A stretch of DNA of 64,000 nt, from NCBI RefSeq assembly GCF_000384295.1, contig NZ_KB913037.1, positions 7,937,533 to 8,001,532 on the forward strand. Reading direction: 5' to 3'. The stretch is from Amycolatopsis balhimycina FH 1894 (GTDB taxonomy: Bacteria > Actinomycetota > Actinomycetes > Mycobacteriales > Pseudonocardiaceae). The notes under the pieces are model-generated. The model was not told the DNA's origin, searched no databases, and was given only the letters and a program-made list of their open reading frames with translations. The translations under genes and the position numbers were made by a program. Of this stretch, positions 57,036 to 64,000 are shown one piece after another. The first letter of the stretch is position 1, and every line of letters begins with the position of its first letter.

Positions 57036-57832
57036 GGCGTCACCGCCGCTCGCAACGCGGCCAGCTCCGCCGCCAGTTCGTCGTCCGACGGGTAGTCGTC
57101 GTCGCGCTCCAGCAGCACTCCCGGCGGGTCCGTGCGGCGGCGGAGTTCCGTCAGCAGCGACAGCACCTCCGGCAGCACCGGGTGCGCGTGGGTGTCGTGG
57201 TAGACGCCGTCGCGCTCGATGCCGCCCGCCATGTGGACGTACGCCAGCCGCTCCCAGGGGATTCCGTCAAGGAACGCCGCCGGGTCGGTGCCGATGTTGC
57301 GGGCGTTGGCGTACAGGTTCGCGACGTCGATGATGAGCCGGCAGCCGGTCCGTTCGGTCAGCTCGGTGAGGAACTGCTCCTCGGTCAGCTCGGCGTCCGG
57401 CCAGTCGAGCACCGCGGCGATGTTCTCCAGCGCGAACGGGACGTCCACGATGGACTGGGCCAGCCGGACGTTCGCCACCAGCACGTCGAGGGCCTCCTTC
57501 GTCCGCGGCACCGGCATCAGGTGCCCCGAGTCGAGCCCGCCGGCGCGCACGAAGCACACATGGTCGCTGACCAGCGGCGCGTCCAGGGCCCGCGCGATCT
57601 CCGCGAGGTGCTGGACGCGGCCCGTGTCGAGCGGCTCGGCCCCGCCGAGGGACAGCGAGACGGCGTGCGGCAGCACCGGCAGGCCACGCCGCCGCAGCGC
57701 CACCAGCGTCTCCGGGAGGTGGTCGGCGTGCAGGTTCTCCGCGACGACCTCGACCCAGTCCACGCCCGGCAGGCGCGCGATGGACAGGTCGAGCTCGTGC
57801 CGCCAGCCGATCCCGATGCCCAGCTCACCCAC
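57032..57832 (-). CDS. DUF692 (MNIO) multinuclear non-haem iron oxidative enzyme
   Basis: A 266-residue TIM-barrel protein of DUF692, the family of MbnB, TglH, ChrH and BufB, which use two or three iron ions to modify cysteine or other residues of ribosomal peptides. Candidate metal ligands, counted from the chosen GTG, follow the family order: His56 (PHAVS), His91 (SDHVCF), Glu136 (ALENIA), Asp169 (IIDVANLY), His200 (YVHMAGG), Asp213 and His215 (HDTHAHP), Glu242 (LLERDD). I chose GTG 57832: the GGAGGT within the tail codons of the preceding gene lies 8 nt upstream, and the two genes overlap by 8 nt. The natural substrate is likely the Cys-rich tails of its neighbours. Confidence 0.87.
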   Translation of the reverse strand: MGELGIGIGWRHELDLSIARLPGVDWVEVVAENLHADHLPETLVALRRRGLPVLPHAVSLSLGGAEPLDTGRVQHLAEIARALDAPLVSDHVCFVRAGGLDSGHLMPVPRTKEALDVLVANVRLAQSIVDVPFALENIAAVLDWPDAELTEEQFLTELTERTGCRLIIDVANLYANARNIGTDPAAFLDGIPWERLAYVHMAGGIERDGVYHDTHAHPVLPEVLSLLTELRRRTDPPGVLLERDDDYPSDDELAAELAALRAAVTP

Positions 57833-58727
57833 CGCAACCACCTCCGCCGCAGCCGCCACCACCGCAGGACGAGCCGCTGCTGCACGACGACCCGCTGCTG
57901 CAGGACGACCCCGAAGAGCCACCGCCGCCGCCGAACGACGCCGCCGGCGGCATCAGCGCCGCGCTGATCTCCTCGTCCGGGTACATCGCCCAGCCGCCCA
58001 GTGCGACCGCGGCCGCCGCGCCGCCGAGCAGCACGCCGCCGGCCAGCATCCCGGCCGGGACCGGCCCGGACGCCGCCGCGCGCGCCTGGCCGAGCACGCG
58101 GTGACCCCCGGCCGACGGCTGCCGGGCACCGGTCTTCGTCCGTCTCACCGCGGCGACCACCGTCAGCACGGCCGCGACCAGCACGAGGAAGACCAGGATC
58201 CCGACCGGACGGCCGAGCGAGAGGCCGTTGACCAGCCGCACCACCCCCAGCACCAGCACGGCCAGCTGCAGGACCAGCCCGAACGTCCTGGCCTGTCGCT
58301 TCCCGGCGGTGGACGCCAGCAGGCCCTGCCGGTCCAGGCTGTCCTCCAGGGCACGCATCGCCGCGGAACCGCGGACGTACCCCCGGATGGTCGAGGTCGT
58401 CTTCAGCTGCGCCGCGTCGAAGACGGCCTGCTCCAGCGGCTCGGACGGCCGTGCCCCGGCCTGGCTGACCTGCTTGTAGCTGTTGACCCGCAGCCGGCCG
58501 CGGTCCACCAGCGCCGCGACCGCCGCGTCGGTCGCCCGGTCGGGGCCGCCGGCCAGGAAGGCGAGCTGGTAGACGGTCGGCGGCGGCCAGGGCCGGGCCT
58601 GGCCGGCCCGCAGTGCCCGGGCGCCGGCGATCCCGGACACGACGAGCCGGACCAGCAGCACCGCGCCGAGCAACGCGATGTAGAGGACCACGAAATCCGG
58701 TCCGGAAATGCCCCACGGGTCGGTCAT
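57825..58727 (-). CDS. TIGR04222-type membrane protein with Ser/Gly/Cys tail (A)
   Basis: A 300-residue membrane protein. It starts [24 protein letters not shown] (first membrane segment), has a ~110-residue soluble domain (~45-140), then two membrane segments (~148-168 and ~174-194) and a hydrophobic Ala-rich stretch (~222-245). The C-terminus (from ~262) is low-complexity Gly/Ser with cysteines at 276, 282, 288, 293 and 298, spaced 6, 6, 5 and 5: SSC, SSGSSC twice, then GGGGC twice. Such tails beside a DUF692 enzyme look like modification targets. It overlaps the MNIO gene by 8 nt. Function of the family unknown. Confidence 0.8.
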   Translation of the reverse strand: MTDPWGISGPDFVVLYIALLGAVLLVRLVVSGIAGARALRAGQARPWPPPTVYQLAFLAGGPDRATDAAVAALVDRGRLRVNSYKQVSQAGARPSEPLEQAVFDAAQLKTTSTIRGYVRGSAAMRALEDSLDRQGLLASTAGKRQARTFGLVLQLAVLVLGVVRLVNGLSLGRPVGILVFLVLVAAVLTVVAAVRRTKTGARQPSAGGHRVLGQARAAASGPVPAGMLAGGVLLGGAAAAVALGGWAMYPDEEISAALMPPAASFGGGGGSSGSSCSSGSSCSSGSSCGGGGCGGGGCGG

Positions 58728-58793
58728 CGCCCGTCTCCCCTCAGTGTGTCGCGGTTACCGTAGCTGTGAGACGCAAGCGCTCGCGGCGGCGTT

Positions 58794-59693
58794 TCAACCG
58801 CCGCAGCCCCCGCCGCCACCACCCCCGCCACCCCCGCAGCCGCCGCCCCCACCACCGCAGGAGCTGCCTCCGCCGCCGTAGTAGCCGGCGGCGCCACCGG
58901 CGCTCGCCCAGTGGGTGCTGCGGGGACGGCGGTACACCTGCGCGGCCGCCTGCCGGACGGCCCGGCCGACGGCCAGCCGGATGTCCTTGTCGGGGTGCCC
59001 GTCGAGGCCCCGGGACGCGACGGTGCCGGCCACCCCGGCCGTGAGCGTCCTGGCGCGACGGGCTTTTTCCGCGGCGGCGCGCCCGGCGGCGGTGATCTTG
59101 ATCTGCGGCCGGTTCGCGGCACCGGCGGTGGTGACGATGGCCGCGACGGTGTTCAGCACCAGCAGCAGGATCAGGTAACCGACCGGGTGCCCGGTCGCCG
59201 AGCCGGCGATCAGCCGGGACACGCCGAGCACGCCCAGCGCGAAGTAGGCGACCGCCGTGGTCACCCAGACCAGCCGGACCGCCCGGACGTCGGTCAGCAG
59301 GCCGCGGGCGACCAGCCCGGCTTCCAGCCCGGCCACCGAGGAGTGCTGCCCCACGTCGTCGGCCACCCGGGTGACCGAATTCCCGGTCTTGCCGATGCGC
59401 ACGAGCGCGGCGCGGCCGAGGTCGTCCGGCGCCGTGTCGCCGACGCGGTGCAGCTTGCCGGTGCTGTCGAGGCGGACGAGCTGCCGCTCCAGCAGCGTCG
59501 CGACGACGAATTCGCCGAGCCGGTGACGCCCGCCGGCCAGCAGCGCGAATTCCTCGGGTCGCTCCGGCGCGGCTACGCCGTCCCCCTGCGACAGCCGCCG
59601 GGCGCGCATCACGCCGTACAGCGCCACCGCCAGCAGGAGGCCCAGGTAGAGGCCCGTGAACACCGGTCCGGGAATGCCCCAGGTGTCGGTCAT
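58794..59693 (-). CDS. TIGR04222-type membrane protein with Gly/Cys tail (B)
   Basis: A 299-residue paralogue of protein A and the first gene of the leftward group. It starts TDTWGIPGPVFTGLYLGLLL; the soluble domain (~40-135) and two membrane segments (~140-160 and ~170-190) follow, then a basic helical stretch (~200-250) and YYGGGG into a Gly-rich tail with cysteines at 279, 286 and 297 only. The tail spacing (6 and 10 glycines) differs from that of protein A. A 66-bp gap separates the two genes. The near-identical first eight residues show recent or constrained duplication. Confidence 0.8.
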   Translation of the reverse strand: MTDTWGIPGPVFTGLYLGLLLAVALYGVMRARRLSQGDGVAAPERPEEFALLAGGRHRLGEFVVATLLERQLVRLDSTGKLHRVGDTAPDDLGRAALVRIGKTGNSVTRVADDVGQHSSVAGLEAGLVARGLLTDVRAVRLVWVTTAVAYFALGVLGVSRLIAGSATGHPVGYLILLLVLNTVAAIVTTAGAANRPQIKITAAGRAAAEKARRARTLTAGVAGTVASRGLDGHPDKDIRLAVGRAVRQAAAQVYRRPRSTHWASAGGAAGYYGGGGSSCGGGGGGCGGGGGGGGGGCGG

Positions 59694-59782
59694 GAGTCCG
59701 CCCTCCCTCGTCCGTGTGCGGAGACCACGTTCGAGGAAGGGCGGCGGGTTGCTCGCTTAAGGAGGATTTAGGACGGCGGTTT

Positions 59783-60223
59783 TTACGACTCGGAGACCAG
59801 TTTCAGTGAGATGGAGTTGATGCAGTACCGCTGGTCGGTCGGGGTCGGGTAGCCCTCGCCCTCGAAGACGTGCCCGAGGTGGCTGTGGCAGGAGCCGCAG
59901 AGCACCTCGATCCGCTTCATGCCCATGGCGCGGTCTTCGCGCAGCAGCACGGCATCGGAGTCCGCCGGGTCGAAGAACGACGGCCAGCCGCAGTGGCTTT
60001 CGAACTTGGTGTCGCTGCGGAACAGCTCGGCACCGCACGCGCGGCACTCGTAGACGCCGGTGGTCTTGGTGTCGGTGTACTCACCGGTGAACGGCCGTTC
60101 GGTCCCCGCCTGGCGGAGCACGGCGTACTCGTCCGGGCTGAGCTGCGCCCGCCATTCCTGTTCGGACTTCACGACGCGTGGGGTCGCGCCGACAACGGGT
60201 TTCATACCTTTCACCCGATCCAC
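59783..60223 (-). CDS. msrB: Peptide-methionine (R)-S-oxide reductase
   Basis: Repairs methionine-R-sulfoxide in proteins. The 146-residue protein has the zinc pairs Cys60/Cys63 (ECRACG) and Cys109/Cys112 (CGSCHSHLGHVF), CGWPSFF and the catalytic Cys134 in QRYCINS. GTG 60223 gives this length; ATG 60205, six residues on, is also possible. Rv2674 is the mycobacterial counterpart in the same neighbourhood. It is transcribed leftward toward the TIGR04222 genes, with an 89-bp gap. Confidence 0.93.
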   Translation of the reverse strand: MDRVKGMKPVVGATPRVVKSEQEWRAQLSPDEYAVLRQAGTERPFTGEYTDTKTTGVYECRACGAELFRSDTKFESHCGWPSFFDPADSDAVLLREDRAMGMKRIEVLCGSCHSHLGHVFEGEGYPTPTDQRYCINSISLKLVSES

Positions 60224-60224
60224 G

Positions 60225-60530
60225 TTACGCCGCGAGCCAGGCGAGGGCGTGCACCACGATGTCCCATGCGGCCACGATCACGCCGAGCACGATGAGCACC
60301 ACGATCAGGGCCGACACCCAGTAGCGCAGCCCGCCTAGGCGGTTGCTCGAGTCGGCGAAGTCGGCGACGCCGTCCAGCGCGGCCTCGATGGTGTAGTTCG
60401 GGCCGCAGCGTTCGATGCGGTCGAGGTGCTCGGCGAACGCGAGTGCCTCCGGGTCGTACGGGTCCAGGCCGACCAGGTCCTCGTGGAAGCGAGGATTCTG
60501 GCCCGGCAGCGAAGCTCCGTCGTCGGCCAT
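60225..60530 (-). CDS. Small membrane protein, uncharacterised
   Basis: A 101-residue protein with a soluble N-terminal ~65 residues (PRFHEDLVGLDPYDPEALAFAEHLDRIERCGPNYTIEAAL) and one C-terminal membrane segment (YWVSALIVVLIVLGVIVAAWDIVV, ~70-93). I do not recognise the family. ATG 60530 is preferred over the in-frame codon 18 nt upstream. It ends 1 bp before the msrB start and is probably cotranscribed with it. Confidence 0.62.
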   Translation of the reverse strand: MADDGASLPGQNPRFHEDLVGLDPYDPEALAFAEHLDRIERCGPNYTIEAALDGVADFADSSNRLGGLRYWVSALIVVLIVLGVIVAAWDIVVHALAWLAA

Positions 60531-60583
60531 GCCACCACGGTAGGCCATCGGCGCTCGTCAGCCCACTAGCGGCGCGTCACGTC

Positions 60584-62299
<1,716 letters not shown>

Positions 62300-62402
62300 G
62301 GCGACTGCTCCTGACGAAATTCCCGGTGATGGTGGCCCTGCTCAGCGCGTTTCCGCTTCGCGCACCCGATCGAGTGTAGCGGTCGGCCGTGTGCTGTTCG
62401 CG

Positions 62403-63065
62403 TCAGCCAGCCGGTCGGGCGGGCTCCGGTTCGGCCGGCGCCCGCTTCTTGAACACCTTGACCAGCCCGATCGCCCCGGCCAGCGCGAACACGCCGTAGC
62501 AGGCGAGCAGCGCCGGCGGCGTGTCGCCGGTCAGGGCGTCGCCGAGGACGACCACGGCGACCGTGCCGGGCACGCTCCCGAGCAGCGTACCGGCCAGGTA
62601 CGGGGTGAGCCGCACGGAGGATACCCCGCAGAGGTAGCTGAACGGTGCGAACGGCACCACCGGGATGACCCGGAGCGAGGTGATGGCGAGGACGCCGCCG
62701 TCCGAAAGGCGGTCGTTGACCGTTTTCACCGCGGACCGGTGCAGGTGCCGGGTCACCAGGTCGCGGCCGAGCAGCCGGGCCAGGCCGAAGGACAGGCCCG
62801 CCGCGATGGTGGTGGCGACCAGGCCGATCGCGATCCCGGCCGCGGTGCCCACGAGCAGGCCGGCGGCGAGGTTGAACACCGTCCGCGGGATCGGCGCGAC
62901 GGTGAGCAGCGAATAGGCGACGAACAGCACGAGCGGGGTCGCGGGGCCGGTGGCGGCGGCCCAGGCCCGCAGGTCGGCCGGACCGGGGATCGGCAGCAGC
63001 ACCGCGGCCGCCGCGAAGGCGGCGAGCACGGCGAGCGCGACGATCAGCTTGGTGCGGCCGGACAC
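62403..63065 (-). CDS. TVP38/TMEM64 (DedA-like) membrane protein
   Basis: A 220-residue protein of the VTT/SNARE-associated group. The conserved core FNLAAGLLVGTAAGIAIGLVATTIAAGLSFGLARLLGRD and LRVIPVVPFAPFSYLCGVSSVRLTPYLAGTLLGSVPGT carries the re-entrant Arg-Pro region typical of the family, proposed to move lipids or ions. About five to six membrane segments; the tail is basic and Pro/Glu rich. It is transcribed alone, leftward, 103 bp after the kinase gene. Confidence 0.88.
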   Translation of the reverse strand: MSGRTKLIVALAVLAAFAAAAVLLPIPGPADLRAWAAATGPATPLVLFVAYSLLTVAPIPRTVFNLAAGLLVGTAAGIAIGLVATTIAAGLSFGLARLLGRDLVTRHLHRSAVKTVNDRLSDGGVLAITSLRVIPVVPFAPFSYLCGVSSVRLTPYLAGTLLGSVPGTVAVVVLGDALTGDTPPALLACYGVFALAGAIGLVKVFKKRAPAEPEPARPAG

Positions 63066-63128
63066 CCACTCGAGCCTACCGGCCGCGGGTGAGCGGCCCC
63101 CGGCACCTCCGGCAGCCCGTGGCCGGGT

Positions 63129-63151
63129 GTCCTGAATGACTCATTCAGGAC
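63129..63151. repeat. 23-bp perfect palindrome (single ATGASTCAT repeat copy)
   Basis: GTCCTGAATGA, C, TCATTCAGGAC: a perfect odd palindrome and single copy of the repeat found at 6901 and 48481. It lies between the TVP38-type gene and the IS110 remnant and may act as a small terminator. Confidence 0.7.
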
Positions 63152-63169
63152 CTCCGGTGTCCTGGCTCG

Positions 63170-64000
63170 TAAATCGAGGTGACCGTGGGCGCGCGGCAGC
63201 GCCCCCGGCGTAGCGCAGCGGAGCCGGGGCCCGGGGTGACACACGTTAGGCGGCGTGGGGTTGCAGGGTGACGTGTTGGCCGGTGAGGAGTTCGAGGTCG
63301 CGGATGAGGGTGCGGCGGCGCCGCACGGTGGTATGCCGGGACAGGTAGTGGTCCTCGCCGAGGTCCTGGTAACGGGCGTCGGGGTCCGCCAGCACATGCC
63401 AGACGATCTTGAGGACCGAGTTGCCGACCGCGACGATGGCGCGTTTCTTGCCCCGGCGGCGCGCCAGGCGCCGGTAGCGTTCACCGAGGAAGGTGTGGGT
63501 GCGCGACACCCCAGCCACGACCTCGCCGAGGGTCCCGGCCAGCCAGGGATTGCCTTTGCCGGTGGAACCGTTGCGGGTGACAGCGGCGGACTGGTGCACG
63601 ATCGGGGCGAACTTGGCCCACGACACCAGATGCCCGGGGGTGGGGAACCGGGTCATGTCCACCCCGATCTCGGCGATCAGCTCCTGGGCGGAGCGGATCC
63701 CGATCCCGGTGATCTCATCCAGCCGCCGCGCTTCAGCGCGAAAGGGGGCCATCGCCTCCTCGATCGCAGCGTTGACCTTCTCGACATCGGCACCGACCTG
63801 GTCGATGCGGTCGATCATCGTGCGGGTCAGGAACGCATGATGATCGGTGAAGTGCCCGGTCAACGCCTCCTCCAGGACACCGATCTTGGTGCGCATCCGG
63901 GTCCGGGCCAGCTGCGCCAGCACCCGCGGGTTCCGGTTGCCCGCGATCATGGCCTCCAGCATCTCCCGGCCGGAGACACCGAGGATGTCGCTGATCACGC
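63170..64000 (-). mobile_element. IS110-family insertion sequence, right part (cut by window edge)
   Basis: The transposase C-terminal half plus a ~75-bp non-coding end. The non-coding end has a hairpin (CCCCGGC 63203-63209 / GCCGGGG 63223-63229). IS110 elements do not need long terminal inverted repeats and none are seen, so the outer limit is only approximate. The guide (bridge) RNA of this family is usually at the other end, outside the window. Confidence 0.55.
63246..64000 (-). CDS. IS110-family transposase (N-terminus outside window)
   Basis: At least 251 codons of a DEDD transposase that inserts DNA through a bridge-RNA-guided mechanism. This part is the C-terminal Transposase_20 domain: RLDEITGIGIRSAQELIAEIG, then HLVSWAKFAPIVHQSA and STGKGNPWLAGTLGEVV. 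The catalytic RuvC-like DEDD half lies beyond the right edge, so nothing can be said about activity. The frame is open to the window's last base. Codon use is GC-rich like the host, suggesting residence in related genomes. Confidence 0.87.
   Translation of the reverse strand, partial: VISDILGVSGREMLEAMIAGNRNPRVLAQLARTRMRTKIGVLEEALTGHFTDHHAFLTRTMIDRIDQVGADVEKVNAAIEEAMAPFRAEARRLDEITGIGIRSAQELIAEIGVDMTRFPTPGHLVSWAKFAPIVHQSAAVTRNGSTGKGNPWLAGTLGEVVAGVSRTHTFLGERYRRLARRRGKKRAIVAVGNSVLKIVWHVLADPDARYQDLGEDHYLSRHTTVRRRRTLIRDLELLTGQHVTLQPHAA

Overview
The window is high-GC, gene-dense actinobacterial DNA with many GTG starts and 1-8 nt overlaps between genes. Its core gene order (sigA-ppgK-suhB-cei-DUF4193-DUF3093-dut-DUF3710-hydrolase-OB fold-DUF3159-ceoC/ceoB-APC permease-TRAM methyltransferase, then dxs, then rnd-DUF3000-hemE-hemG-hemQ, then msrB) follows the Mycobacterium tuberculosis Rv2703-Rv2674 neighbourhood as I recall it. 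Gene content and the repeats suggest the Pseudonocardiaceae, probably Amycolatopsis; this is an inference from protein style, not from a search.

Layout. 1-3.6 kb: the end of glgB, a small membrane protein and an F420-type oxidoreductase. 3.6-17.2 kb: the conserved core from the principal sigma factor to an RNA methyltransferase, including dUTPase and a potassium module (two TrkA-type regulators beside a KimA-like permease). 17.2-20.8 kb: a DinB-like protein, a MarR-controlled membrane protein and an aldehyde dehydrogenase. 21.1-23.0 kb: dxs. 23.2-29.8 kb: a guanidino-compound catabolic operon (2-ketoarginine decarboxylase-like TPP enzyme, guanidinobutyrase-like ureohydrolase, sodium symporter, a broken aldehyde dehydrogenase) facing a PucR regulator. 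29.9-39.4 kb: a two-component system, a carboxylesterase, a Tat-exported PHP hydrolase and a fadA-fadB beta-oxidation pair. 39.4-48.4 kb: a five-gene operon (permease, two DUF1989 proteins, biotin-dependent urea/guanidine carboxylase, allophanate hydrolase) with a divergent TetR regulator, probably for guanidine nitrogen. 48.6-56.7 kb: core again, with RNase D, a frameshifted LuxR response regulator, DUF3000 and the coproporphyrin-dependent haem genes. 56.7-59.7 kb: the most unusual locus, two TIGR04222-type membrane proteins ending in Gly/Ser/Cys repeats, translationally linked to a DUF692 (MNIO) enzyme and a small partner protein. 59.8-64 kb: msrB, a Ser/Thr kinase without a canonical start codon, a TVP38/DedA-type protein and an IS110 transposase cut by the window edge.

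Intergenic DNA is rich in dispersed structured repeats. There are several families of long hairpins at gene ends, one of them with compensatory arm changes between copies; 30-bp-period repeats around an ATGASTCAT core; mirror-image arrays of ~21-nt units; and a composite unit joining a GC hairpin to a motif that fits the PafBC (RecA-independent DNA damage) promoter consensus. No tRNA, rRNA or CRISPR array was seen.
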